Source: Thalassotalea profundi
Lineage (GTDB): Bacteria > Pseudomonadota > Gammaproteobacteria > Enterobacterales > Alteromonadaceae
DNA length: 64,000 bases
Direction of reading: 5' to 3'
NCBI RefSeq assembly: GCF_014653195.1
Contig: NZ_BNAH01000008.1
Location: 124,001 to 188,000 of the forward strand
Shown: piece after piece, positions 47,312 to 56,381 of the stretch
How the letters are laid out: the number at the start of each line of letters is the position of its first letter
Position numbering within the stretch: position 1 is the stretch's first letter
Position numbers and translations under genes: made by a program
The notes under the pieces: model-generated
What the model was told of the DNA's origin: nothing
The model's database searches: none
What the model saw: only the letters and a program-made list of their open reading frames with translations

Positions 47312-47365
47312 TTTTTTACCTATATTCTTTTAAAGTTTAAGATTTCTAATTGCCGTTTTAACTGA

Positions 47366-48583
47366 TTAAATCTTGAACTTAGATAATTGACCCATGCTCC
47401 AAATGAAGGCTATTTCAGAGAGTCTAAATTGTTTTTCTAGTTGAATGCCTGAGTGCAATCCATCAGCTCTTTGGCTCAACGCTATTAGATAGTCTGAAGT
47501 ATTGATGTCTCCAGCCTCCCAACGAGCGTTTAGCAACCTCGCGCTATTATCAATTCGGTTTTGTATAAGGTTTTGCCATCGCTGATAGTATTTTTTACTG
47601 ATCATGAGGGATTCATAGTTGGCCTGAGCTTCAAAAGAGCGTTTTCGATAAATGGATTGGAAATAAGCTTCCGCAGCAACGGCTTCTGAATATGCCGCTT
47701 TAGTAGTATCGGAATAGTTATTTCTGATATTCAAAGGCATAGAGAATGTTAAGCCAACGATATTATCGTCACTATTTTTTCCTGCGCTAATCCCTATGGT
47801 GGGATTAGCTTTATTCTCTATGGTTGTTAGTTGTGCTTTAGCTTGTTGCTCTTTCCATTTTGCTTTAGCCAATTGTACTTGGGGGTGTTGTTCAATCCAT
47901 TCAGCTTTGTATGAATAGTTTTCAACATCGAAATCAATAGAGGTTTTACTGGCTAACTCTGGTGTCCAATCAGGCAGCAGCTCTTTAACTTTAACCTCAG
48001 CATTTTTTAGCTCTATTTGATATTCAGCTATTTCACTAAAAACTTGAGACAAGTTTAAGTAAACCAGCTCAGCATCTAGAGGCTCAAGTATTCCCGCCTT
48101 TTGTTTGTCTTCCACAATACTAAGTAAGGTTTGCAGTTGACTTTCTCTCTCAGTAGAGAGCTGTGCAGCATCTTTCGCTGATTGCCAATTTGTCAAAGCA
48201 ATTAACGCATCGGCCTTTTTTGAATCGATTAAATTCAATAAGTGCTGCTGGCTGGCATAAAGAGTTATCTCGCCAATTGACGTATTGGCAGAGCGTTTAT
48301 CCCAAAAATCAATGGTCTGACTCAAACCGATTGAATAGTTATTAAAATCACCTTCTTTCTCAAAACTTGCGTCAAACTCAGGGTTATATATTGCCTGAGT
48401 TAAGCTTTTTGCATGATGATTGCTTGCGATTAACAACTCTCTTGCTTCAATTATTTCGGGATCTTTATTTATTTGTGTGTCTAACCACGACTCACTTTTT
48501 TGCTTGCTGTAAGCGGCATATGAAATACTTACAAGTAGGCAGAATGACAGGCAAGTGCCTGTATTTTTTATATATTTATACAT
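47366..48583 (-). CDS. TolC-family outer-membrane channel of the Czc-like pump (CzcC-like)
   Basis: 405 residues with a signal peptide near residues 9-25. Two OEP repeats of long helices (PEIIEARELLIASNHHAKSL near the N-terminus; SYKAEWIEQHPQVQLAKAKW in the second half) and alternating strands typical of TolC/CzcC. First structural gene of the pump operon. The family is certain, specificity comes from the adaptor and permease. Confidence 0.88.
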   Translation of the reverse strand: MYKYIKNTGTCLSFCLLVSISYAAYSKQKSESWLDTQINKDPEIIEARELLIASNHHAKSLTQAIYNPEFDASFEKEGDFNNYSIGLSQTIDFWDKRSANTSIGEITLYASQQHLLNLIDSKKADALIALTNWQSAKDAAQLSTERESQLQTLLSIVEDKQKAGILEPLDAELVYLNLSQVFSEIAEYQIELKNAEVKVKELLPDWTPELASKTSIDFDVENYSYKAEWIEQHPQVQLAKAKWKEQQAKAQLTTIENKANPTIGISAGKNSDDNIVGLTFSMPLNIRNNYSDTTKAAYSEAVAAEAYFQSIYRKRSFEAQANYESLMISKKYYQRWQNLIQNRIDNSARLLNARWEAGDINTSDYLIALSQRADGLHSGIQLEKQFRLSEIAFIWSMGQLSKFKI

Positions 48584-48618
48584 AAGACTTCTTAAATTTT
48601 AAGTATTAATCATCTCTC

Positions 48619-48644
48619 ATTTACCGATTTTTTAATCGATAAAT
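48619..48644. terminator. Hairpin between the CopL-like and CzcC-like genes
   Basis: Eleven-base stem ATTTACCGATT / AATCGATAAAT with one mismatch and a TTTT loop, 36 bases upstream of the outer-membrane channel gene. No T tract. It could be a terminator of the short upstream gene or a processing hairpin. Confidence 0.4.
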
Positions 48645-48666
48645 GGACGGTCATAAATTTAGAAAT

Positions 48667-49026
48667 TTAAGAAATAGGGGGGCGTAATATAGCGTCTAAA
48701 AATTCTTTTGTTTGATCGAATTGATAAGGTATTAGGTTGTTGTTATATAACTTTGTTGCACTATTTGAATTGCTAATTAATATCCAAGATAAGTGGCTGC
48801 CGCTACAGTGACCACAGTGATGACAATCCTTGATATCATGAGGTTCATCATCAGCGTTTTCATTTAAAATATCGCGATCATTTTTATGGTCATGTTGAGT
48901 TTGCAGGTGCTCTACATCGATTTGATGATTCTCAGAAGTTGCAGACGCAATAGAGCTTATCGATTGTAGAACAATCGAAAGAACTAATATTATCCTTAAA
49001 GCAACAGTGAAATTCAAAATAGACAC
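48667..49026 (-). CDS. CopL-like small secreted metal-binding protein
   Basis: 119 residues with a signal peptide, a His/Asp-rich middle (HLQTQHDHKNDRD) and CHHCGHCSGSH (about 69-79), ending in ILRPPIS. The composition and the RPP tail resemble CopL-family metal-binding regulatory peptides and the neighbour at 52213 (ends YRPPIFA). Periplasmic metal buffer or sensor is the likely role. It precedes the Czc-like operon on the same strand. Confidence 0.7.
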   Translation of the reverse strand: MSILNFTVALRIILVLSIVLQSISSIASATSENHQIDVEHLQTQHDHKNDRDILNENADDEPHDIKDCHHCGHCSGSHLSWILISNSNSATKLYNNNLIPYQFDQTKEFLDAILRPPIS

Positions 49027-49078
49027 CCATAAAATTGTGAGATAAAACTATAACAAGAAGCGACAGTTGAGACTAGCT

Positions 49079-49969
49079 CTATGTTTCTTTTTCATGCTCA
49101 TCTCTGCAAGTTTCTTTGGGAAACTCAAACTCAATGGTTGTATGAGACAAATGATATTCTGAAAGTTCAATTGCGATAGTTTGTTTTAATGCCACGAGTT
49201 CATTCACACTTGAGTTTTTAGATAACTCCAAATGAGCTGTTAGTACATGACTTTCTCCGTCTAACGACCAAAAGTGCATGTGATGAACCCCATTAACTTC
49301 AGGTAATTTAATTAAAGTTTGTTTGATATTCTGTTGAGTTTCTTCATCTGGAGCGGCTTGAAGAAACAAAACAAGTGTAGATTTTAGATTTCTGAAAACA
49401 TTAAATAAAATAAATAATGTAAAACCAATTGATAGCAGTGGGTCTAGTATTGGCAGTTCTACAAATAACAACACAATTGAAACAATTAGAACGGCGACCC
49501 AACCCAGAACATCTTCCAGTAAGTGCCAAGTTAGTACTTTTTCATTTAAAGTTTCCCCAGCATTTAATTTGAATACGGCATACCCATTTACGGCAACACC
49601 GAGTATCGCAAGCCCTAACATTCCTTCAACTACAGGCATTTCAGGGTTGGTTAGCCTTGGAATTGCTTCAAACAACACCCAAATTGAGCCAATTACTAAT
49701 ACAACGCCATTTACCAATGCCCCGAACAGTGTAAGTCGGCGGTAACCATAGCTGTATTTATCTGGCGCTGCTTTGTTTGAAAAACGACTTAATATCCATG
49801 CAAAGCCAATCGATAAACTATCTCCTAAGTCATGCACCGCATCAGCCATAATAGCGGTACTGTTGGTGAGCCAACCACCAATAAATTCGATGATCGTAAA
49901 GGTAACATTCAGAAAAAATGCCCAACCAATCCTGTCGTCTGTTCCATGTTGATGACTATGACTATGCAT
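49079..49969 (-). CDS. CDF-family cation exporter (CzcD/ZitB-like)
   Basis: 296 residues: His-rich N-terminus (MHSHSHQHG), six membrane helices with MADAVHDLGDS and WHLLEDVLGW, the two HxxxD-type sites of zinc-transporting CDF proteins, and a C-terminal cytosolic domain. Overlaps the transglutaminase gene by eight bases. Third gene of the CadR-type operon, so induction by Cd/Pb/Zn is expected. Confidence 0.92.
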   Translation of the reverse strand: MHSHSHQHGTDDRIGWAFFLNVTFTIIEFIGGWLTNSTAIMADAVHDLGDSLSIGFAWILSRFSNKAAPDKYSYGYRRLTLFGALVNGVVLVIGSIWVLFEAIPRLTNPEMPVVEGMLGLAILGVAVNGYAVFKLNAGETLNEKVLTWHLLEDVLGWVAVLIVSIVLLFVELPILDPLLSIGFTLFILFNVFRNLKSTLVLFLQAAPDEETQQNIKQTLIKLPEVNGVHHMHFWSLDGESHVLTAHLELSKNSSVNELVALKQTIAIELSEYHLSHTTIEFEFPKETCRDEHEKET

Positions 49970-50687
49970 TTTGTACCTCCAGCGCTTTATTTTTTCTTAG
50001 ATTAGTGACATTGAAATTTATTAGGTGGCGGATCACTTTTTGATACATCCAGCGTTTGACTCCAGACAAATTAGTGCCTTTTTCAAGATAAAACTCATCA
50101 GGGGAATTATAAAGTCCAAAGTCGTCGTGAATCCCTTCTTTTTGAATATATGTGTCGGTTCCGCGCCAACCTGTATCTGGTGATGAAAAACATTTTGTTG
50201 CAACACCATAACCACAGAAATTGTCTTTTATTTGATTAAACTTTTGCTGTATTGAAGTGAGATATTGATTGTCTAAAATAAAGCCCTCTAAGTTGATCCA
50301 ACGTCCTTCAAAGTAAACTTCAACCCAACTGTGAATAATGTATTTGGGCGCTAACCAAAAGACATAGGTAGGAATAGCTCCTTTTTGTAATTGCTGATCT
50401 ATTGTAAACCCGTGAAATCGGCACTGAATTCTTAATCCACGTAATAAGGCCATTAAAAGGTTGCCCTTAGTGTTACATTGCCCGTATCCGTCAGATAAAA
50501 CTTCACTTGCGGAAATATCGTCGCTTTTGTTATAGCCAAATAGTATTTCGTCTTTTACAAACTGATAAGCAGTGCCAATCTTGTTGTAGTCATCAAGTTC
50601 ATGCCATTTTCGCTCTGTTATTAATGATTGGATAGTGGGGTGTTCAAAATTAACTATCTCAGTTTTTTTAAGATATTCTTGATTCAT
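49962..50687 (-). CDS. Transglutaminase-like cysteine protease-fold protein in a metal-efflux operon
   Basis: 241 residues, no signal peptide. The catalytic elements are visible: Cys in GYGQCNTKGNLLMALLR (about 70-86) and His in IHSWVEVYFEGRW (about 119-131), with Asp or Glu following in NLEGFIL. Cytosolic member of the transglutaminase-like superfamily. Its placement between two cation exporters and overlap with one suggests a metal-related role, but I know no function for it. Same arrangement may occur in other cadR loci. Confidence 0.8.
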   Translation of the reverse strand: MNQEYLKKTEIVNFEHPTIQSLITERKWHELDDYNKIGTAYQFVKDEILFGYNKSDDISASEVLSDGYGQCNTKGNLLMALLRGLRIQCRFHGFTIDQQLQKGAIPTYVFWLAPKYIIHSWVEVYFEGRWINLEGFILDNQYLTSIQQKFNQIKDNFCGYGVATKCFSSPDTGWRGTDTYIQKEGIHDDFGLYNSPDEFYLEKGTNLSGVKRWMYQKVIRHLINFNVTNLRKNKALEVQNA

Positions 50688-50697
50688 AAGAGCTTCC

Positions 50698-51357
50698 TTA
50701 CTTTGAATTGCAGCAGGTTGATTGTTTATTTTTATCTGATACTTCAGATGTATATTGAGCCGATACTAATTCTTGTTTGGCATCCGTTAATATCATGTAA
50801 GCACCTCGAAGAATTAACATTGAAATGATGCTACCAATAACAATATCAGGCCAGCGTTGTTCTAGCACCATGACAAGTATGCCAGCAAATACGACACCAA
50901 GGTTTGCGATCACATCATTAGCTGAAAATATCCAGCTAGCCCTCATATGCACTTCATCATTGTTGTGTTTTCGTATAAGCATCAAACAAATGACATTAGC
51001 GATTAAAGCCACAGAACCAACTCCAATCATAAACCAAGAATGAGGCTCACTTTCTCCAACTAGTCGCCTAGCTATATCGAGAAGAATTAGAACCCCTAAC
51101 CCCAATTGGAAATAACCACTTACTAATGCTGCATTAGCTTTATGTTGGATTGACTTCCCCACGGCATATAAGGCAATGGCATAGACGATAGCATCAGCTA
51201 GCATATCTAACGAATCAGCAATTAATGCGGTTGATTCAGATAACCAACCTAAACCAATTTCAAATACAAACATCGTGGCATTTATAGCTAAAAGCCAATA
51301 AAGCACTGTTTTTTGTTGGTCATCTTTTAATTCTACTTCACAGCCACAACCGCTCAT
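50698..51357 (-). CDS. CDF-family cation transporter, short form
   Basis: 219 residues with five or six membrane helices, CGCEVEL at the N-terminus and TCCNS at the C-terminus (Cys-rich ends). Metal-site motifs are ADSLDMLADA and FSANDVIANLG, DxxxD and NDxxxN types rather than the HxxxD of its neighbour, pointing to a different metal. It lacks the long cytosolic C-terminal domain. First gene of the operon and transcribed divergently from the MerR-family regulator. Confidence 0.85.
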   Translation of the reverse strand: MSGCGCEVELKDDQQKTVLYWLLAINATMFVFEIGLGWLSESTALIADSLDMLADAIVYAIALYAVGKSIQHKANAALVSGYFQLGLGVLILLDIARRLVGESEPHSWFMIGVGSVALIANVICLMLIRKHNNDEVHMRASWIFSANDVIANLGVVFAGILVMVLEQRWPDIVIGSIISMLILRGAYMILTDAKQELVSAQYTSEVSDKNKQSTCCNSK

Positions 51358-51387
51358 TTTTTAACTCCGCCTTACTTGTATAATTCA

Positions 51388-51418
51388 AGTGTAAAACCTA
51401 TAGTAACTATAGGGTCAA
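51388..51418 (-). promoter_or_regulatory. CadR/PbrR-type promoter of the CDF-transglutaminase-CDF operon
   Basis: Minus strand -35 TTGACC (51413-51418), -10 TACACT (51388-51393), exactly 19 bp between them, with dyad CCTATAG-TAA-CTATAGG (51397-51413) in the spacer. This is the twisted-promoter layout activated by MerR-family metal sensors. Confidence 0.88.
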
Positions 51419-51436
51419 GTTTAAAAAGAAAATATT

Positions 51437-51826
51437 ATGAAAATAGGTGAATTATCGAAAACATCCGGTTGTTCTATACAAACTATTAGATACTATGAAA
51501 AAGAAGGATTACTTTCTGATCCAGAGCGTACAGAAGGTAACTTCAGATTGTATGACGTTACCGCTTTGAAGCAATTAGAATTCGTAAAACATTGTCGCAG
51601 TCTCGATATCTCTCTGATTGATATCAAACGTCTTATCGACCTAAAAAATAAACCAGAAGAAAGTTGTTCAAGTGTAAATGAACTGATTAAACAGCAATTA
51701 GATTTAGTTAATAAACGCATGAAAGAATTAAAAGCCTTAAAAATCGAATTACAACAAATGTCTAGTACGTGTAATTCTGATAATACTATTGAAAGGTGTG
51801 GGATAATTAAGTCATTAGATAGCTAA
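51437..51826 (+). CDS. cadR: MerR-family regulator of CadR/PbrR type
   Basis: 129 residues: HTH KIGELSKTSGCSIQTIRYYEKEGLL and metal site Cys77, Cys112 and Cys121. The Cys77/112 pair matches CadR, and the 9-residue second spacing is that of PbrR691-type lead sensors, so lead/cadmium response is likely. Divergent from the CDF operon with the operator in the 80-base gap. The symbol denotes the family, not a proven ligand. Confidence 0.9.
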   Translation: MKIGELSKTSGCSIQTIRYYEKEGLLSDPERTEGNFRLYDVTALKQLEFVKHCRSLDISLIDIKRLIDLKNKPEESCSSVNELIKQQLDLVNKRMKELKALKIELQQMSSTCNSDNTIERCGIIKSLDS

Positions 51827-51877
51827 AGTGATGTACAAAAGGCTATTTTTTTAATTCACCTTGATTATTGATACAGA

Positions 51878-52075
51878 CTAATTAATAGTTATTTTCTTAC
51901 CCACACGAACAGACTTTAGTTCCCCTGTAAACTCCTTTTCAACTAGCAATAGCGATTTATCGCTTGTATCGTGAGTACCTAATGCAACCATTTTGAGTTT
52001 ACGGGACATTAAATTAATGTCATTAAGGACGTATTGTTTATCAATAAGCGAGCATACTCCTTTGCTGTATATCAA
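51878..52075 (-). CDS. Possible small hypothetical protein
   Basis: 65 codons from a TTG; an internal ATG leaves about 45. The text (MVALGTHDTSDKSLLLVEKEFTGELKSVRVGKKI) looks protein-like but matches nothing I know, and no RBS is convincing. Could be a fragment. Confidence 0.3.
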   Translation of the reverse strand: MIYSKGVCSLIDKQYVLNDINLMSRKLKMVALGTHDTSDKSLLLVEKEFTGELKSVRVGKKITIN

Positions 52076-52110
52076 ATGAAATTATGAATGCTACATGTAC
52101 CCCTTTGAAA

Positions 52111-52158
52111 AAATTGATGTTAATCAAATATTCACAAATGCTCACATGACATCAATTT
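52111..52158. promoter_or_regulatory. Inverted repeat upstream of the copper operon
   Basis: Perfect 10-bp arms AAATTGATGT and ACATCAATTT separated by 28 bases, about 55-100 bases before the CopL-like gene. Possible operator for the CopL-DUF411-Cus operon; no regulator of matching type is beside it. Confidence 0.4.
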
Positions 52159-52212
52159 ACTTCTTCAAAAATTTGTATTAGCATAGAGAGTGTATATTTT
52201 TGTGAGAATTTT

Positions 52213-52593
52213 ATGTCTAGAGCATTTTCAAAAGTCTTAGTAATGACGCTTATGCTGGTTGCCTTTGTTGGGCAAGCATTTGCGTATTCTGCTATGTCTT
52301 GCGAAATGTCCTCAGGTTCTCACGAATCGCACATGAACATGGATCATTCCAAAATGAGTCATCATGAAGGAATGAATCATGGGGATATGAATAAAAGCAG
52401 TAATGGTCAATCAGAAGATTGTTGTGATGTTGAATGTGTTTGTCCTGCAAATGCTTGTTCATCTACTACAGTCCTAAATTCCAGTGTTAACTCGACAGAT
52501 ATTCATTTTTTGAGCGAATCTGTAGCTGTTCTACAATTTAATCAACCTCACTCAATTTCGACTTCCCTTTATCGTCCACCAATTTTTGCCTAA
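52213..52593 (+). CDS. CopL-like metal-binding protein ahead of the Cus operon
   Basis: 126 residues with signal peptide (ends QAFAYS), Met/His-rich segment (MSCEMSSGSHESHMNMDHSKMSHHEGMNHGDMN, positions about 28-60) and DCCDVECVC, ending LYRPPIFA. Met plus His plus Cys ligands suit Cu(I)/Cu(II). The C-terminal RPP motif is shared with the peptide at 48667. First gene of the copper cluster, probably cotranscribed with the DUF411 and Cus genes. Confidence 0.75.
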   Translation: MSRAFSKVLVMTLMLVAFVGQAFAYSAMSCEMSSGSHESHMNMDHSKMSHHEGMNHGDMNKSSNGQSEDCCDVECVCPANACSSTTVLNSSVNSTDIHFLSESVAVLQFNQPHSISTSLYRPPIFA

Positions 52594-52700
52594 TACAGGA
52601 TTAGTGCGTCCAAATTTCGCACACATGTAATCAATTTTTCTGTTAGTCAATATAGCGTCATAGCGCTATAGATATTTTCCAGCAATGTCTGGGGGCAAAA

Positions 52701-53198
52701 ATGATCAATAAGTATTTAAAAATAGCAGTTGTAATGCTGCTTTCACCTGCGTTTGCAAACGCAGGTGAACATAAACATGCAGACAATCACGACGTAACAC
52801 CTTTGGAGTTAATCGTTTATAAAACCCCTACTTGTGGGTGTTGTAAAAAATGGATAACTCATATTGAAGACAAAGGGATCGTTGCACATTCCAAAGATTT
52901 CCGAAACATCAGCAATATCAAAACTAAGTATGGGATCAAACCTAATTACCGTTCATGTCATACAGCGGTTAGTCGAAATGGCTTTGCCTTTGAAGGACAT
53001 GTCCCCGCTAAATTTATTCAGCAGTTCTTGACAGAAGAACATCCAAATGCCATTGGGCTTTCAGTTCCAGCAATGCCAGTTGGCTCTCCCGGTATGGAAG
53101 TCGGTGACCGCTTTATGCCATACAACGTGTTAATTCTATTTAAAGATGGAACGAGTAAAGTCTATGCAAAAGTTAAGACATACGAGGAGCAATTCTAA
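52701..53198 (+). CDS. DUF411 secreted copper-binding protein
   Basis: 165 residues with signal peptide (ends FANAG) and His-rich HKHADNHD. The DUF411 signature is present: VYKTPTCGCCKKWITHIE, YRSCHTAVSRNG and FEGHVPAKFI. Thioredoxin-like fold proteins of this family bind copper and occur in Cu/Ag clusters. Its last codon overlaps the cusC start by one base. Confidence 0.88.
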   Translation: MINKYLKIAVVMLLSPAFANAGEHKHADNHDVTPLELIVYKTPTCGCCKKWITHIEDKGIVAHSKDFRNISNIKTKYGIKPNYRSCHTAVSRNGFAFEGHVPAKFIQQFLTEEHPNAIGLSVPAMPVGSPGMEVGDRFMPYNVLILFKDGTSKVYAKVKTYEEQF

Positions 53199-54625
53199 TG
53201 AAATTGAACGCTTCAAACCTTACTTCACTTTCAACTGCACTAATACTCGGCTTATCTGTATTCTCAGCTCAAGCTGAGAAAGTAGTGTCGCTTGAACAAG
53301 CTATCACCTTAGCTCAGCAAAATGATCCTTGGCTTCATGGTAGCCGATTGAAACAAAGTGCAGTTGAAAATAGAAGTATTGCTTCAGGTACTTTGCCTGA
53401 TCCGAAAGTATCGCTAGGGATAATGAATTTACCAACAGATACTTGGGATTTAGATCAGGAAGGAATGACTCAGCTAAAGGTTGGCGTCTCTCAAATGTTT
53501 CCGAGAGGCGACAGTCTAAAGATCAAGCAAGACCAGTTACAAATTGAGTCCACGAAATTTCCACTGCTACGAGAGGATCGTAAAGCTAAGTTGAAAAGCC
53601 AAGTGTCACAACTTTGGTTAGATGCTTACTTAGCCCAGAAAACTATTAAATTGATTGAAGATAATTGGTCTCTCTTTGAGCAGATGGCGGAAGTGGCTAA
53701 AGCTAGCTATTCAAACGTTGTTGGTAAAACTAGACAGCAAGATGTTATTCGTGCTCAATTGGAAATAGTGCAGTTAGATGACAGATTAACTTCGCAAAAG
53801 CAGAAACTAGAAACGACAATCGCTCGCCTTAATGAGTGGCTTCATATTTACGATGCTGACCGATTGAATGAATCATTCAACTTTGACGCGCAACCACTAG
53901 AGTTTAGCGTCTCAAAAGAATTGCCTTCGATTCAATTGAATAATCCAACAGTCCTAAAAGCATCTAATTACTCAAGAAATCTATTGGCTCAGGCTCTTGC
54001 TAATCATCCAGCCATACTTGCAATTGATGTAAAACGCAAATCTTCAGAAAAAGGTGTTGAATTAGCTAAACAGCAATATGAGCCGCAATGGGGTGTTAAT
54101 GCGAGCTATGCCTATCGTGACAATATGCCTTCTGGTGATAGCCGAGCTGATTTATTTTCTGTTGGGGTAACGTTTGATTTACCGTTGTTTACCGAGAACA
54201 GACAAGATAAGCAAGTTGCAGCTTCTATTGCAGATTCAGAGGCTGTTAAAACCGAGAAACTATTGCTGACAAAGCAAATGATCAGTGCGGTGGAAAAGGA
54301 GCTTAGACAGCTTAAGCGTTTATCTGATAGACAATCTATCTATCAAGAACAACTCCTTAAACAAACTCATGACCAAGCGGAAGCGTCTTTGACGGCTTAC
54401 ACCAATGATGATGGCGATTTTGCCGAAGTTGTTCGAGCAAGAATTGCCGAATTAAATACCAGAATATCAGCTTTAAGAATTGATGTTGATGCACTTAAAA
54501 CAGTTACTCGCATCAACTATTTCTTTGCGCATTCTCAATCTAAATCAAATGCTGAACATAAGCCATTGCACACTTCGCACAAAACTAATCAGCACTTATC
54601 CAATAAGCAATTTGGAGAAAAATAA
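53198..54625 (+). CDS. cusC: CusC-like TolC-family outer-membrane factor
   Basis: 475 residues with a signal peptide (AQAEKV cleavage). OEP architecture with QNDPWLHGSRLKQSAVENRS in repeat 1 and NHPAILAIDVKRKSSEKGVELAK in repeat 2; FDLPLFTENRQDKQVAASI is a frequent family motif. Overlaps neighbours by one base on both sides, so it is the outer-membrane channel of the CusCBA pump. No lipobox, unlike E. coli CusC. Confidence 0.88.
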   Translation: MKLNASNLTSLSTALILGLSVFSAQAEKVVSLEQAITLAQQNDPWLHGSRLKQSAVENRSIASGTLPDPKVSLGIMNLPTDTWDLDQEGMTQLKVGVSQMFPRGDSLKIKQDQLQIESTKFPLLREDRKAKLKSQVSQLWLDAYLAQKTIKLIEDNWSLFEQMAEVAKASYSNVVGKTRQQDVIRAQLEIVQLDDRLTSQKQKLETTIARLNEWLHIYDADRLNESFNFDAQPLEFSVSKELPSIQLNNPTVLKASNYSRNLLAQALANHPAILAIDVKRKSSEKGVELAKQQYEPQWGVNASYAYRDNMPSGDSRADLFSVGVTFDLPLFTENRQDKQVAASIADSEAVKTEKLLLTKQMISAVEKELRQLKRLSDRQSIYQEQLLKQTHDQAEASLTAYTNDDGDFAEVVRARIAELNTRISALRIDVDALKTVTRINYFFAHSQSKSNAEHKPLHTSHKTNQHLSNKQFGEK

Positions 54626-56367
54626 TGTCAACGAATACGAAAACAATTATTGCCGTCATTATTGGGGCAGCACTAGGTGCAGGAGCATTGAGCTTATATC
54701 AAGGTGCAGGCTCAAACAGTGATACTGATGAAGCTACATCAGCAGAGAAACAACCGCTGTATTGGGTTGCACCGATGGATTCTAATTACCGCCGGGACAA
54801 GCCCGGTAAGTCGCCTATGGGGATGGATTTAATTCCTGTGTATGAGGAAGGATCATCTGGTGATGACTTTGGCCCCGGAGCAGTAAAAATTGCGCCTCAT
54901 GTAGTGAATAACCTTGGGGTTCGCACTGCACCTGTTGAACTGAAAAATATGCATACTGAAATCTCAACGGTAGGTTACGTTCAATATGATGAAGATAAGC
55001 TAATTCATATCCACCCACGGGTTGATGGCTGGATTGATAAACTTTACATCAAAGCAGCAGGTAACCCTGTAGAGAAAGGGCAGCCTCTTTATACACTATA
55101 TTCTCCTCAGTTAGTTAATGCTCAGGAAGAGCTGTTAATAGCGTTAAAGCGCAACAATAGTTCTTTAATTTCAGCAGCCAAAGATCGCCTAAAAGCGTTA
55201 CAGCTTTCAGCAGACTTTATTAAAGAATTAGAGCAAACACGAAAGGTTCAGCAAACAATTACCTTTTATTCACCACAAGCAGGTGTTGTCGATGGTTTGA
55301 AGGTTAGAGAAGGTTTTTATGTAAAGCCGGGAAACACCTTATTAAGCATTGGCCAGCTAGATCAAGTTTGGGTTGAAGCAGAAGTGTTTGAACGTGACGC
55401 AGCCTTAATTAAAAAAGGACTTCCTGTATCAATGACACTGGATTATTTACCCGGTGAGGACTGGGCTGGTGTCGTTGATTATGTTTATCCAACATTGAAC
55501 AGTAAAACACGCACACTCCGAGTGAGATTGAAATTTGATAACACAGACTATCAATTAAAACCAAATATGTTTGCACAAGTCTCTATTCACGCTAATCAAG
55601 CTGATAGCACCATCCTCGTGCCTAAAGAAGCCGTTATTAGAACAGGTAAACAGGACAGAGTAGTACTTGCGTTAGGTGATGGGCAATTTAAATCTATTGA
55701 AGTGACTATTGGCCGGGTTGATATCGACAGCATCGAAATATTAGACGGCTTAAATGAAGATGACGTTGTGGTGACATCTGCCCAATTCTTGATTGATTCT
55801 GAATCAAGTAAAAGCTCTGACTTTAAACGAATGACTCATGATGAAGTGCCTAACTCTGTTTGGATGCAAGGGGATGTTAATAGTGTTATGGCAGGGCACC
55901 GCATGGTTAATATTTCACATGGCCCTGCTGAAGCTTGGGATTGGCCTGAAATGGTTATGGATTTTACTGTGGCTGAAAAAGTCGATATTGACTCATTAAA
56001 GTCAGGTCAATCTTTGCACTTTGAAGTGAGCAAAACCGAAGACGGTGGATATGAAATTACTGGAATTCATATCATGAGTGAGCCTGAAGTATCATCAGCA
56101 ACAGTATCTGGTTTGATCAATGCGATTGATATTGATACACGGATTCTAAATATTAGCAGAGGCCCAATAGAGAAATGGGATAGACCTGCTGCGACGATGG
56201 ATTTTATCATCGCGGACAATATAGAAATGGTTGATTTCAATGTCGGTGATAATGTCACTTTCACTTTTGAGGTTAGAGATGACTTAGTTATCACTGACAT
56301 TTCTCTTGAATCAGATGAACAACACGGCAAGGAAAATAAAGCTGCTGTTGATCATTCTAATCATTAA
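54625..56367 (+). CDS. cusB: CusB-like adaptor with two C-terminal CusF-like domains
   Basis: 580 residues. N-terminal membrane anchor, heavy-metal-binding domain YWVAPMDSNYRRDKPGKSPMGMDL (about 46-69), adaptor core to about 400, then two tandem CusF-like beta-barrel modules: residues about 414-485 (NISHGPAEAWDWPEMVMDF) and about 495-565 (ISRGPIEKWDRPAATMDF). Each has the GP...W...MxMxF-like copper site, though the second lacks one Met-rich position (PAATMDF). CusF is normally a separate chaperone, so this is a fusion, with no cusF gene in the cluster. Confidence 0.9.
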   Translation: MSTNTKTIIAVIIGAALGAGALSLYQGAGSNSDTDEATSAEKQPLYWVAPMDSNYRRDKPGKSPMGMDLIPVYEEGSSGDDFGPGAVKIAPHVVNNLGVRTAPVELKNMHTEISTVGYVQYDEDKLIHIHPRVDGWIDKLYIKAAGNPVEKGQPLYTLYSPQLVNAQEELLIALKRNNSSLISAAKDRLKALQLSADFIKELEQTRKVQQTITFYSPQAGVVDGLKVREGFYVKPGNTLLSIGQLDQVWVEAEVFERDAALIKKGLPVSMTLDYLPGEDWAGVVDYVYPTLNSKTRTLRVRLKFDNTDYQLKPNMFAQVSIHANQADSTILVPKEAVIRTGKQDRVVLALGDGQFKSIEVTIGRVDIDSIEILDGLNEDDVVVTSAQFLIDSESSKSSDFKRMTHDEVPNSVWMQGDVNSVMAGHRMVNISHGPAEAWDWPEMVMDFTVAEKVDIDSLKSGQSLHFEVSKTEDGGYEITGIHIMSEPEVSSATVSGLINAIDIDTRILNISRGPIEKWDRPAATMDFIIADNIEMVDFNVGDNVTFTFEVRDDLVITDISLESDEQHGKENKAAVDHSNH

Positions 56368-56381
56368 GTGGGAGAAAAATA

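Noticed and set aside
48585..48610. PmrA-like box upstream of the CzcC-like gene
   Set aside because: The TTAA motifs there (ACTTAAAATTTAAG) do not keep the N5 hexamer spacing of the four real boxes.
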